The notes under the pieces are model-generated. The model ran no database searches, was not told the origin of the DNA, and saw nothing but the letters and a program-made list of their open reading frames with translations. Shown here in pieces: positions 1-13,715 of a stretch of DNA of 64,000 nt (positions are counted from its first letter, which is position 1; every line of letters starts with the position of its first letter). Made by a program: the position numbers and the translations under genes. The DNA comes from Auanema rhodensis (Eukaryota; Nematoda; Chromadorea; Rhabditida; Rhabditidae): NCBI GenBank assembly GCA_964057225.1, contig OZ059896.1, forward strand, positions 7,254,001 to 7,318,000. The letters are read 5' to 3'.

Positions 1-1400
1 AAATATAAAAAACAAATAAATTGTTTTGGCAAATAGTTTAACCTAAATAAATAAAATAAATTCATAATTCATTATAATGATCTTTACTTGATTTCAGTTG
101 GATTCAGAAAATTCTTTTTCAATTTCATCGTTTCTTCTTGATCTATACAGTTTTTCCATGGTAATTCACCTTCTCCTAATTCAATTAAACTATAATACAA
201 ACTCCATAAATCATCAATGGGTCCCTGAAATAATTTATAATTATAGTTATAACATATAGTTATTACCTGTTCTTGTCTTTCATGAACTGATACTGAAACA
301 TAACGAGCTGTTCCTCGAAATGCTGCATATCTACGTTCACGTCTCCATTCCCCAGAATCTGTACGAAATTGCCTCACCAATCCTAAATATTTATCAATAT
401 CATTTTATAAATATTAATTCATAATACCATAATCAACAAGAAATATAATTCGACGATGTTCTCCTATTCCAATACACATATTCGGAGGTTTAACATCTCT
501 AAATTAAAAAATATTTAATTATATGTTATAAGAGCTATACCTATGTAAAAATCCTAATGTATGAACTGTACGTAAAGCTTGAATCATTTGAATTCCAACA
601 CGAACTGTCTATATTTCTTATAAGAAATAATTTTAAATTCAATTAAAATACTTACAGTTAATGTTGATAAACGTTTGTTTATTGTTGATTTACGTAAATC
701 AGATAAATTATTGCCAAGCATTTGCATTACAATGAAATTCGTACCATTTTGTGATCCACTATGATACTAAAGTTATTTTATAAGATATATTAATATAAAA
801 TAATATTTATTATTATTATTTTTTTAATAAAAATATTATATTAACTTACTATTCGAGGAATATGCTTAGATCCCATTAACTTTGCTAATACCATTTGTTC
901 TAATATGATTCTTTGAGCTTCAGCTTCTCGTAATTCAACTTTTACAGCAACTACTACTCCCGATCTCTAGGATTCAAAAATCTATTTTTTCAATTTATTA
1001 TTATACTATTAAGATCTGTTTTAACTATATTTAACAATTATTTCTCAAATCTAACCATGTCAACCGCTCTGTAGATTTGGCCAAAACCACCTCCACCAAT
1101 AAAGCTTTCAGTTTTATATTTTGAAGATAGAATTGTACCTTTTGCAAGATGTCTAGGAGCTGATTTTCCTCTAATCTATAAATTATAATATATGAATATT
1201 GATGTAATAAAATTTTATATTATTAATAAGAAATAAATATATAATTAATATAATTTACTTTTGATTGTTTAGCTGCTTCAATTATTTGCTTATTCCTATA
1301 TTCTCTTGCAGATTCAGTAGAATTATCAATTTTCTAAAGTTGATGTTATGATTATGTTTTATTCAGAAATATTTTAATAAAATTATACTTTTCGATTCAT
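1..1400 (-). CDS. TTBK-like (CK1-clan) serine/threonine protein kinase, 3' end outside the window
   Basis: A kinase of the tau-tubulin kinase / casein kinase 1 group; the family phosphorylates proteins such as tau, tubulin and microtubule-linked factors. Read on the minus strand the coding exons are 1400-1389, 1333-1259, 1175-1056, 966-850, 766-656, 608-541, 498-428, 382-267, 224-88 and 42-1 (partial). All junctions are GT/AG and frames match throughout, giving about 289 residues. Visible motifs are the glycine loop IGGGGFG (55-61), the ATP-binding lysine in VAVKVE (K78), the catalytic loop HRDVKPPN (167-174) and a TTBK-type FRGTARY segment followed by DDLWSLYYSL. The metal-binding motif is DYG (190-192), not DFG. 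The start is the first in-frame ATG after an upstream TGA. Coding exon 1 is only 12 bp. Introns are 42-89 bp. The C-lobe end lies beyond the left edge. Family assignment is confident; the exact orthologue is not. Confidence 0.93.
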
Positions 1401-1544
1401 ATTTAATATTGACCGACTGGTCAAATGTCAGTTAGTTAATATAAATGATAAATTTTGACGTAAATCTCACGTATTACATGTTATTATATTTTTTTTAAAT
1501 TTTATTATATTTTATATTATTTAAAATAATTTATTATATTCCCT

Positions 1545-1568
1545 CTTTCTTTCTTTCTTTCTTTCTTT
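1545..1568 (+). repeat. (CTTT)6 microsatellite
   Basis: Six perfect CTTT units, about 150 bp upstream of the TTBK start codon. Confidence 0.9.
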
Positions 1569-1699
1569 ATTTTGAATTTAATATCTAATTCATTTATTTG
1601 AATTTTCATTTCTAATGGATTCTGAATGCTTTGGATTGCAGCTGACACTACAATGATTCATATGTTGCCGTTTACGGTCAGCCATCTGCTGAAATAGAA

Positions 1700-1840
1700 T
1701 TCATTCAGCTAATTCGTTGGCACGTGGTCTCTCCGAATCAGCATGGTGATGACATCACACGTAGTCACGTGCTCTTTAGATTTACACGATATCTTATTTC
1801 GTTGAACAGAAGCGATGTTGCAAGCACGTGCACTAAAGTT
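1700..1840. promoter_or_regulatory. E-box cluster upstream of the TTBK-like gene
   Basis: Three perfect CACGTG palindromes stand at 1721-1726, 1766-1771 and 1825-1830, with a TGACATCA CRE-like element between the first two. The cluster lies 320-430 bp upstream of the TTBK start codon, in DNA that is less AT-rich than its surroundings. CACGTG is the classic bHLH/bHLH-ZIP site. A promoter or enhancer role is inferred from position and clustering only. Confidence 0.4.
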
Positions 1841-2580
1841 CCGCTTTCATCGTTTTCTTTGCTTTATTCTGGAAAAAAAATATTTTGAAAAGCATAAATT
1901 ATAAGTTTATAATTATTTCTTTAAATTTAAATTTAATTTAAATTTTTTTTATAAATAAAAAACTTCAACGTCATTCTCATAAACCTATTGTTTCAATATT
2001 TAATGACATACCTATGATGTCAGATGAATGTATATAGAATGACGTGAACAAGCTGCACTACAGAATGTCATGATATCATTGGAATTTTGAAAAAAACACT
2101 TGAAGAATCAACGAACATCGCAATGATTTCCGTTTTTGAAACAGAACATAAGAAAAGCTGCAATGAAGATGAAAGAAGGAGTGTAAGAGAAAAGAAGAAG
2201 ATTTGGAAAAAAACGTAGTGTAGGAGGACAAGAATTTCTTTGATGTCTGCGAAAGAAAACGAAGTGATTACATAGTGCTTCCGGCAAAATGTATGTAATG
2301 ATCACATGATTCTTGTTTGAAATTAAAAAAACTTTCAAAAATCTTCTATTCTTAGGTTTATTAATCTATTTGCCATTTAGCAAAATGAAATATAAGTATA
2401 TAATATATAATTAATATAATAAAATATTGCTTTGTTGGCCCCTGATTCATTGCAAACTCTGTGAATTAAGAAATATTTTTAAAAATGATTCTGAATGACA
2501 GACAGAATTAAGCTGTTTAAGACGAATAAATTCAAGTACATGGATGAAATGTTACGCACACTCTCTTACTTCTTTTAATC

Positions 2581-2628
2581 CTCTTTCTCTCTATTTCTCT
2601 CTCTATTTCTCTCTCTCTCTCTCTCTCT
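2581..2628 (+). repeat. CT-rich microsatellite
   Basis: An imperfect CT tract with short TTT interruptions, ending in a run of about nine CT units. Confidence 0.85.
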
Positions 2629-4300
2629 ATACATGTATCTCCATTTCCTTTTCATTTTTTTGTGCTTTTCTACCTATACTACAACCATAATCCTATCAAA
2701 GAAAGAAAGAATTTGCATTATTATTGAGTAGATTGAAAGAAAAATCATTTGCTAAGTGTCAATACGAATGATCTTTCACATAAAGATCATAAGATCATAC
2801 AATGATTCCCATATACATATGTATCTTTCGGTTACAAATCCGATTACCTATATGACTTTTTCAATCTTTAAAAATTGAGATACCGTAAACCTATTGTAAG
2901 TATTATAAGTATATATTATTATTATTATATGTAATAGAAAAGAAAGAATTCAATTGTTACATATCAAATAGATTTCAATATGACTATACAATACACACAC
3001 GAACGATCTGTTGTACTTTACAAACAAAAAATAATTTTTTCAACGTTCCTTCATTTCACATTTGAAACATGTGATATTTGAAATATACACAAGAGTCTTC
3101 TGATTTTGTTGTACTTCGAACTTATTCATTTTTGATCGTCATCGTTAGATAGAGTTATAGTTAGAATGTCCTTTTCAATAATAATATATATTATATACAT
3201 ATAGATAGACATTATATGTCAACATTATTCCATTTATAAACGTTTCATTTGATTGAATTCAATGAAAACTGTTGTATCTTCCATTAGGAATGACAACAAT
3301 TGAAGAAATTGGGTGGAGTTAACAATATCATATTAAAGTTGTAATTTTAAATTATTTAAATATTTATATGATATGATAAGAAAGAGAGACTACACTTTAA
3401 TTCTTCTTTTTTATCCGAATATGAATATGTAATTAAAGAAGCATAATGATAATGAAAATGAGAAAGAAATAAAGATATTTAAGTATTTTGATAACGTATA
3501 TCATATCATCATTTAACAAACAAGAGTAGCTCATGACCTTACTGTAGCTTTTGTTCTCAGACTAAGCTGTAACGTTTAAATATGCTGATAAGACAATAAT
3601 TGCAACACATGGTTTCGAAATTTGAAAATGTTGCAAAAGAATTTGAAATTGCTCATGTCTTATCAACATTATGTTTCCTTTTTCGTAATCTTTTAAGAAT
3701 GCTTTTCTTAAAGTGCTCATCAAATGATAAAGCCTAATTAGCATAGTGCAGCATAGTGCAACCTGGATATGAAATTAAAATCAGAGAATAAACTATAATG
3801 TATATGTGCTGAAATGTTCCAATAAAATAATCAAACTTTAATAACTGATAAGAGATTACACATATATTTAATCATATAATTCAATATAATAATTAAATTA
3901 ACCTTATAATAGATTTTAAAAAACTGTCTGTCTCTGACAATGTATGAAATTTCATGAATATGACATGCCAAACTACAGAATGCATTCTAAAAAGTTAAAA
4001 AAAAACTTTTCTAATAAGTTAGAATACATATAGTAAAGGAAATAAACATAAACATATAGAATATTATATTATTCAGTTTTCTCATTGTTAAATTAAAATA
4101 GTTTAACAAGAATATATTATTTTTCAAATTTATATTTCAAATTCAAAAACTTTTTTCGTGTTGGTCCCTTGATACATGAGAATTATCTGATTAACTATTG
4201 TATTAGTTATGTTTCTCTCTGTTTTAAGAACTCTTGAACCTTTTCAATACTCTTATTAGCTCTCTTGATTTTATTATTCTTCTTTTTCTCTTTTACTTTT

Positions 4301-4355
4301 TCTCTCTCCCTCTCTCTCTCCCTTTATCCCCTCTCTCTCTCTCTCTTTTTTTCTC
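4301..4355 (+). repeat. CT-rich microsatellite
   Basis: CT tract interrupted by CCC and TTTATCCC. Confidence 0.85.
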
Positions 4356-6559
4356 TTAAATTCTTCTACTATTTCTTTACATTTTCTCACTAATGTATTA
4401 TAGCTCTTAAACGAAGTGTCTTTATTTATATATTTCTTATTGGCTTGTTCAAACTCTTCAAGCTAGAGCACAAAGGTCAAATATTGGAGCACCTACATTT
4501 GTATTTTCATTATCGCATTCATCAAAAACGTTTTAGTTCATTAATCATGATTTAAACAAATAAATATACTATATGTATAGTTAGTCAATACAAAATATAA
4601 ATGTAGTATGATACGTACAAGTATTAAATAATAAAAAATAACTTTTATAGATATTATAGAGATTTCGAATCTCAGATTCAAAATTGTTTTTTAGTGTTTT
4701 TTTATGGAATCTTGGGAAAATCATCAAATTTAGTTTTATATTATACGAAGCTAGATATATAAAATTAACTTACGTCATGAAAAAGATCAAAACGTTTGTT
4801 TAAAACTTGACAATCAACATGTTTTTATATCAACATAAAGCATTATTTTCCCATTTATTTTATTTTATTTAAATTTTTTTATTAAAATAAAAAGAATTTC
4901 ATTCTCATTTTCATTTTTTTGCTTTTAATTTCTTCATATTTAATTTTTATATACCAAGTTTTAATATATTTATTCTGAATGCCGATCCCTCACTCAGAAT
5001 TAATGTTATTTCTTGTGTTTCTGAGCCAAATTGTGCGTGTCCGCCTTCCGGTATTAGATAGCAAAGTCGAAACTGTCTCTTTTCGTCCTTTCACATCGTT
5101 TCTTCATTTCTTATATGGCAACATCAGCTTTTTATGGTCAATGAAAAAACAGAGAATAATAGAAGAATAGAGGTATATAGAGAGAGTATAAGACATTGAA
5201 TTTGGATGATAAAAAAGTTATGACAAATGTTTAAGAAATGAAGGTCAAAGGTGAAAAAATATAAAAAATGAACTTTTCTTTTTAAAATATTTAACTAATT
5301 CTTAATTATATTGTATTCTTTTTATTAATAAATATAATAACATACTAAATATTTAATCATAATGAAGAATGTTTCATAGAAAAGTAAATTTATAAGTCTC
5401 AGATTTCAAAATGTTATTTTCCTATATATTTAAGAAATAAAACCAATCTATACGTATATAGTTAACGATGAAAATATGTGAATTTTTATTTATTTTTCAC
5501 TATTTTCAAATTAAAATATTTAATGTAAGTTTGAACGCTTTCCTATACCATCATTGTTCAATCCATTTTCTTCTTTTTTTTTTAACTTTTGGTCTTATTT
5601 TTAGTTAAATATTATATAAATTATATTTTAAAATAGATTTATATAAATATATTTCTTTAATTTACTTTAATTTCTTATTCTTTTTTTTTCATTTTATATA
5701 GTTTTATTAATTATCTTTCTATTAATTCTATTAATTTATTATTTTATTTTATTAGTTTTATAAATAAAAACGGTAAAATATTTTATTGTATCAATCTGAT
5801 CTTTATTTATCCCATTTCCAATAATATTCTTAATTTTTCTTTTTTCTTTTATCATTTTGAGATTATTAGAATCAAACTCTGAACAAAATTCTTTTTTTTT
5901 TACAATATCTTTTTGATATAAAATATGAAAAGAAATAATCAGTATCATCAAATATTATATTTTATTATAAATATATATTTATATGTTTATGTGTTCATGT
6001 GAAAATTTGAAAATGACATTCGATGTACTTCAAATTGATAGTTTTTTTTTTGTTTTTAGTTTGATCATCAATGAGAACGGTTGTATCGAATATTTCAGAT
6101 ATGACTTTAAGCCAACCTGTCGTCCCTCAGTGATCATCGATCTTTAAAGTAAAAAGTTCATCTTTTAGAGAAATAACTTCTTCTATTTGATGTACTTCAT
6201 CTTTGATTATGTGAGTAAGAACAGCAACAAAAAAAAAGTAAAAATGATTGATAGAAGAAGATGAAAAAAACTGAAAAATGAAGAATAATTATATATATAC
6301 TATATACTATATACTATACATATGTATATAAAGGTCGTTAGTCCCTTATGAACATGATTTTTAGTTCTTACTCTTTGCTGACACCAACCTGTCGTTATTG
6401 TGTTCGCTGACAACTGCTGCTGAGCAGTTGGCAAGACAGACGACAATCTTAAAAGGAGTTACTACGTCATAGTAATAGAATATACCTAAATGCATAAAGC
6501 ATAGAGATCTAGAGAGAGTTTAGTGATCTAGAAACAGATTCCCTTTGTCAGATAAAAGA

Positions 6560-6616
6560 TGAGAGAGAGAGAGAGAGAGTGAGAGAGGGAGGGGGGAGAT
6601 AGAGAGAGAAAGATAG
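6560..6616 (+). repeat. GA-rich microsatellite
   Basis: A GA tract with a short GGGAGGGGGG interruption. It is one of the few purine-rich tracts on the plus strand. Confidence 0.85.
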
Positions 6617-7079
6617 GTAGAAGACTGTAAAAAGTTGAGCTGGAAGATGTGATGAGCTTAATGATAGTCTGTGAACCTGATCTATGATCAGCAGACGTTC
6701 TCAGAATGTTTCAACAAACTACCTTAGTGTCCCGACAAACGGTATACGAACAGCTGGTGATATACATATACTACACCTCAAAAGCTGTATGCTCTCTGTA
6801 AAAGTTGTATAACAACAGCATTACGTTTGTGATTAATCATAGTATATATGTAATATATTATAAATTTTTAAAAACAAATGTATATGATGTATAAAGCCAT
6901 ATATGGATTATAATATAAAGATTATATATAATGCTTTATACATATTTTTGAATATAAAATAATTTTTAATTATATAAAGATTACTGTAATTATATATTAT
7001 TATTATTATTATTAATTCTTTCATGATTAAAGTCATTTTCAATGAAAAGAAAGAAAGAAAAGGATGAATATAATGTTGT

Positions 7080-7080
<1 letters not shown>

Positions 7081-7111
<31 letters not shown>
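7081..7111 (+). repeat. (GAT)10 trinucleotide repeat
   Basis: Ten perfect GAT units plus one base. It lies outside any recognised coding frame. Confidence 0.95.
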
Positions 7112-8261
7112 TATAGTATTGTTAAGCGTACGTTACAAACTTTAAAGCATTAAGAGATATCGGTTTATGACGTCACAATAACAATCATTAACTGATCTTT
7201 GATGATCAAAAGTGATCCAATAAAGTCTTTCAATCGCAAAAATCCTACCAATGAATGATCTTATCATTGTGATTTATCATCGTAATACTTCCGATAAATG
7301 AAACAACGATGAATTTCTATTGGATTACAGATCAAAAAGCTTTTAATAATTAATATAATATATTTAAATTAATTATATAATATATACAATATACAATATA
7401 TATATATATACATATATTCTTATATTATTTTATTAATTTTCAGTTAAAATTAAACAAAAATTACATTTTTCTTCATCCTCTACTATCCTTTATCAACCTT
7501 TTTTTTTCTTATTTCAAGCAATTAGATGTGGAAATGATCAGAAAGCATGAAATAGAGAACCTGTCTTAATTTTGTACAAAAAATCAAAAAAACAGTGTAT
7601 TAGTAGAAGAATGTAGAAAAGGACTAACCAGACCAATACTTTTTTTTCTCAGATTACTATGAATTTTGAATAAAAAAAAGTTTTCTTTGAAATTTGTATT
7701 ACAAAAATCAAAAAAATAAATACAATATGTGAAAGATATATGTAAATATATCTTATAATATACAAACTATTACATATTTTGACTTGTTAAATATATTTTA
7801 TCTATGTATATAGTTAAATAATTAAAAGATTGTATAAGATTAACTATAAAACTGATTACTTATTTAGTATATTGCATTCATAGAGCTCAAACAATATTCG
7901 GAAAACATGATTATTTTCAAGTTTCATCTTTTTGTAAAATACAATTACAATCTCTTTTCTATTCTCATTTTCTCATAAATGCTTTTTGAATTATCACATG
8001 AGACGAAGGTTATTGATACAAAGTTTTAACATTATAGTTATAAACTTTAGTTGATCCCGCATTCTATGGCTGTTGTCTTCAACAATGCCGTGTGGACTTC
8101 TAATATGTTTTGTCAGTCATCAAGCACTTGATACAAACCAGTATATAGTATAGAATAAGAAGCAATAGCCGATAAAAAGAGAAAGCCAAAACACTTAAAA
8201 AGAAACGACAAAATCCCGTTTTCCTGATTGTATACCGTGGTAGATTCATGAATATGAAATC

Positions 8262-8477
8262 ATGTCGACTTTTACGTATCCGGAGGCTATGCATTCCGAC
8301 TTCATCAATTTCAATCTGTTAACTGAGGACGGAGATAATGAAGGTCATCAGATACATAATGAAGTTGAAGAATGTGATTATCATGATGTTGTTCAGCATC
8401 AAGCATCTAAAGTCATAATAGTTCATTCTGGCGATATGTCAGCTTTTAACATCTCAGTCTTAAACACCATTCAGTGA
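8262..8477 (+). CDS. Unrecognised 71-codon open frame, possible small gene or first exon
   Basis: An ATG-started frame of 71 codons ending in TGA. Unlike most frames in this stretch it is not hydrophobic low-complexity sequence. The product would be acidic and mixed in composition, with clusters such as TEDGDNEG and EVEECDYHD and several histidines. No domain, signal peptide or family is recognised. The DNA is less AT-rich than its flanks. There is no recognisable neighbour within 6 kb, and no splice structure could be proved. It may be a chance frame; conservation or transcript data would decide. Confidence 0.15.
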   Translation: MSTFTYPEAMHSDFINFNLLTEDGDNEGHQIHNEVEECDYHDVVQHQASKVIIVHSGDMSAFNISVLNTIQ

Positions 8478-11400
8478 TAGTCAAGCTTTAAGTTTTCTTA
8501 ACATCCGGTTAAGAATATATATATATCAAGACATTGGGGATCTTCTCATTTTCATCGTTTTCGACGTCATATCATTAACGATTCCATAAATACATCAGAG
8601 ATTGATACATCATAGTCATAAACTATGACAGAGACTAAATATGAGATAAGAAGATCATTCAAATGATCTGAATGAATCCAAACTATTCATTCTCTTCTTT
8701 CAAATAATTAAATTTGTATGAAAAGATTTAAATAAGAAACGAAGGATATGTTAAATTCAAATATTTTCGTTTTTCATATGTTGAAATCTTGTCTCCCTAT
8801 TCCATATTCCTCATCCTCCAAATATTTTTCAGATTACAACCTGACGTGAGACAATACTATAGTTGTCAACATCGAATGATTGTGCAGAATTGCATCATAG
8901 TTGCTTAAGATGTTGCAAACCTTTTGTTGCTAAGCTATTTTATGTTTAAGTGCTATCGGCATAATTTTGTGAGCTGAAACAGCTGATTAAGGACACACAG
9001 AGAATTCCAAATAATTCGTTCACTCATTTTCATATCATGTTTCTCAATTCTCCAATTGAACTGAAGAAATTGGAGCCTAGTGTAGTCAGCTGACTAACGT
9101 GTGGATCGCAACACACAGAGAAGTTTTCGAACTTATTCTGTTGACCTCTTTCCAGTCTCTAATATTCTTGATTTTGTTTTCAATCTACGTCTTGGCTACT
9201 TCGATGAAAACGCATACCATAGCGATGAGGACTCGTCAGTGAAGGGTGGTGTCAGCTAATAGAAAAGACAAGATATGTTTTACACGTGATGTGTAGTTGA
9301 GATTCTGAAAGAGGATGTAGTGTGTTGCATGATTCTCTCACTCGCAACCCCCTCTCCAACACTTCAGTCTTGTAGCATCATATGACTACCTAATACAATA
9401 CGAAGACTGAACTGTTCACATTCAGAATAAATGACAACAATCTATCTTGTCAAACGAAAATATCTATTCGGACCTTGTTGACTGGTTAGAGTATCGTATC
9501 GTTTGAATCTTGGTATCAGATGTAGAACTTAATTAGGAAAAACTGATGAGGAACGCTTAGTGACATTAGTAGTATATAACAAGTCGGGTCTGGACCACCT
9601 TCATTGAAACAAAATGAACAATATGAAACAAACCTTATTAAACCAATCAAAAGTCATAGTTGGTACAAAAGAATATTTACGGGTTTATGAACTTGAACTT
9701 GAACTTTAACTGCCAGTCCTCAATAAACGTTAAATTCAAATATTAAATCGAATACGCTCCGAGCATGATGATATGCTCAAAATGGGCTTTAGAAATTCGA
9801 CACTTGAATGGCCAATTTGTAGATGCTATAAGTAGCGTTGTCTTTGCCAAAAAGACTTTCCAGGGACTTCACAGTAAGACATGTAAAAGAAACCTGAGTC
9901 ACGATACCAAAACAGCCTTCGATTTTGGCTTTCCTGTAAGAAGAACTAAAAGATCATAACTTTCGAATTTTGCTTACCTGTGGCAAATCAGCGGAACCAT
10001 GTATTGGAGGTTTAATCCGTGAATAGATCCTATTACCGGAAAAGCAAAAGATGAAAAAGTTCCGGAGCTGAGGTGTTCGATTTCATTGGCAAGTCGAATA
10101 AGTTCAAAATCACAACTATTTGAAAAAATCATAAAAACATTTATCCTACTTAGACTAGTTTTTTCTCATCGATGTCACTTACATACACATCAAACTCATC
10201 ATATTAAAACTCTTGTCGTGAAAAAAAAGATAAATTAATTTAGAAAAATATATAAATCAATGCTTATCTTTTTATTTTCTTGAATAACTAATCTTGTTGA
10301 AATTGAAGAAAAAAGAATACAAAAACCGTATTGTGACTAAGGTGCAAAGAGGTTAATTATATGGCGGGAACATAAGAATATCAAAAAGTAACAAAAATAT
10401 ATTTATATTGTTATGTTTTTTTTTGTTTTCTCATGTCAGATCCACTCCACTCATCACTCTTCCTCTCTTCCTCTCTTGTCCAAAGCTCAAAGTACATACT
10501 GTATTAGATCTGTGAAACACATCGCGGCTACAACATTGTCGTGCCTTACACCATCACACGATGTATAACGATGACAAGAAGCAAGAAGCAGCAGAATCGT
10601 CGTCGTCGTATGTCCTCTGTTCGTCATGTGACGATGCTGATCATTACCTTTTTTGAAAATAATTTAAAAATCATATACATATCCTTTGAAAAATGTTTTT
10701 TTTTTCTGAATTCTGAGTGAATTGAATGATAAATTTTCTTTAAAATAAGATATTAAAAATCTTTTATTCATAAGCATTACAATCAGTTGATCTTGCTTCT
10801 TTTTTCCACATATTTTATCGTTTATGCCATTTAGAAGACATGACATTCATCATTCTGAAGCAAATGATTTACTATCTGATTATTATAACTTCCTTATAGA
10901 TTCTTCTCTTTCTCTCACATTATCTTATATTGAAACGGCTTTGAATATTCGAAATGAAAAGAAAGAAATCTACCGATATTTCAAATATCTTCGCACAGAT
11001 TGCATTGACCAATCAACCAACTGATCGACCAAACAGCCAATGTCATGTCCTCGGAAGTTTGAAGAACGGTCAGCATCAAAAGGTTGTTTCCGAAGTTTAA
11101 ATAATCAGTTCCTTGTTCTTTTAAAGGGCATTTCCACCTATTCTTTACTCCCTCTAATCCTTATTGCGATTAACGTCGTTCCTTCTTATTCTCTCTATTT
11201 CTTTGTTTCTCTCATACCCTCCCTAAATCAAATTTCTCTCTCTCTCTCTCTGTTTCAATTTTTTTCTCTTTTTTACAATAATCGATTTTCTATGTTTCTT
11301 TCTTAAGTTTGTTCTGTTCTTCTTTATTATTCATAACAATAATTAGCTTCTATAAATGGTATAGATATTCTTCACGAAAACAAATATTAAACAATCATTT

Positions 11401-13625
11401 GTAAAAGAAATAAGATTGTAATCAAGCAAGAGTATAGAATTAGCATGATTCTAAGACATGTTTATTCAGCAGGAAGGTAAAACAGGTTTCTCATATGAAT
11501 TTTCAGATTTTATGAGGACATGAAGAGTTCAAGTTGATAGAGCAACCACTTTCTGATCGAAAAAAAAAGTTTTGTTTTACTGAATAAATAGTGTTAGAAA
11601 TAACATATCATTTTGATTTATATCTTCAAATCAAATAAGATATTTCACTAATAATAAAAGACAAGAATAGAATGTTTATAAGGAAATTAGCTAATCTTAG
11701 AAACAACTTCTTAAAACTCTATTATGATGTCATTAGCAAAATCTGTTAGACCTGTATTGAACGTCGGTCCCTCGTCTTCCTGAGAGACATATTATTGTCT
11801 AAAATAATTTGATCTGATTCATGCTTTTATCATAAAATGTTTTCCCTTTCTCTTTAGTTATTCAGTACACTAGTTGTTCACGTGAACAATCATGTGAAAG
11901 GTTGGAAGATTAGTTATACATATAGTAAAATACTTAATTAAGATACAAATCATATGATATACCATATAAAATATATTTATTATATTATGATAAAGTCCCT
12001 CATTTACAACTAATAACATAAGATCAAATTTCCCTCAGTTTTTTTTGTTGTTAAAAATTTTAAAAGAACAGCTGTCACTTTTTTTTTTTTTGGAATTTCT
12101 CACTTTGCCATCAGTCCTTCAAATCTCTGACAACTGAACTCTTGTTTCGAATAGTAATATTAATCTTCTTATACATAAGAAAGTTTTATAATTAATATCA
12201 TATGACATGATAAGCTTGGTTATATCAATGATATTGCTATATGTAGATACAAATAGTTAATCAAACCTATTTACGAACATGATTATATAAATTTTAAAAT
12301 GTAAAAAAAAAAGTAAAAGTAAACAAATTAGTTTTAATTTTTAAAAAAATAAATGTAATTAACTAATAATTATATTTTAATTTATTACTATCTATAACAT
12401 TATTTGTATAATATATAATAATTATTTATTTTGTTTCTTTTTTTTTTATAAGATTGAAAAAAACAAATTATTAAGTTAAGGATAAGAGACGACAATAAAG
12501 TTTCAAAAATGCCATAGTAAAAGATTATTTTTTTATTTCAATTTTTAAACATTTCTTTGTTTGAAAATATAAATTTAATATTTTTCAAAAAACAATATAA
12601 GTAGCTTCATATAAAGTATAATATTTACTTTTATAAGCATACATGTATAGTTATAGACACATATATACATACATACCTATACAAACTATTATTAATCTAT
12701 AAGAATATATTATTTTTTTCTTTAATACTATAACAAATTCATTATGTTTTATAAAATATTTATTAAAAATAATTTATTTTAAGTGTATTTTCTATTTTTA
12801 TTTAAATTATTTTCTTAAGCTTATTCCCTTTTCTAATTATAAAAAATAAACAAGTAATATTATTTATATATTTGTTTCAACTTCTATATATATATATAAA
12901 TTATTTATTATAAATAATATTATTTATATTTTATTCTATAGTCCCTCTCTATTCCCTTTTTTTTTCTTTTTCTTTTTCTAATTTTTATGACATCATTTGC
13001 TAGTTCAGTATAGTGCTTGGCAATTGACCTTTATAATCTGTCTGGGTCAATCAGTCTATGATTGTTAATCAAATTAATAATAAAATTATATGCATAATAT
13101 AAGAATAAAATTGTATTTTTGATCTTTTCACCTACATCCTCATCTCAAACTCATACTTCTTCCTCTTAATTACAATAAATTCATATAGTATATTCATCAT
13201 ATTAAACGTATTGTACAGTCATAGATCAAACACAAAAATGATCAAAATGAGAAAAAATTATTTGCATTTTCGCCTAAATAGATGATTTAATCAGATTTTT
13301 GAAAATTCGGGCAAAAATGATACAAACAGAATAGCATCTTAATATTTTTAAATTGTTGATAATTTTAGTAAATTAATTGCACTTTTGTCATTAAAAAAAT
13401 GTGTTTCCCCAGGTATGCAGTGAACAATTTCTTTTAAACTTTCCTAATTCTTCGGGAACATGACCGAATTATCTGATAACGATAATTGTGTAGTCAATTT
13501 CGGCATGTTTAATGATGTTTAAACTATGTGTCACTATCTCGAGGTTTACTTAGCTACTGTCATCATTACTTTCTTTCTCTCATTCACTCTCTCTTTCTTT
13601 TAATTTCTCTCCATATCATTCTTTG
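8478..13625. other. Intergenic DNA, no gene recognised
   Basis: Mixed unique sequence at 8500-11000, then strongly AT-rich DNA to 13500. CACGTG palindromes occur at 9283 and 11879. The open frames here, for example at 9765-9959 and 10824-11024, match no family I recognise. Confidence 0.55.
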
Positions 13626-13652
13626 GTCTCTCTCATTATCTCTCTCTCTCTT

Positions 13653-13698
<46 letters not shown>

Positions 13699-13715
13699 TG
13701 TCTATCTTTCTCCCT
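13626..13715 (+). repeat. Long CT-rich microsatellite
   Basis: About 90 bp of nearly pure pyrimidine on the plus strand, mostly CT units with TTT and GT interruptions. Confidence 0.9.

Larger units (their letters stand above)
1841..8261. other. AT-rich intergenic DNA, no gene recognised
   Basis: Long A/T runs and CT/GA or GAT microsatellites. The open frames are short and have low-complexity composition. No RNA gene is recognisable. One perfect TGACGTCA (CREB/ATF-type palindrome) lies at 7168-7175. Confidence 0.6.
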
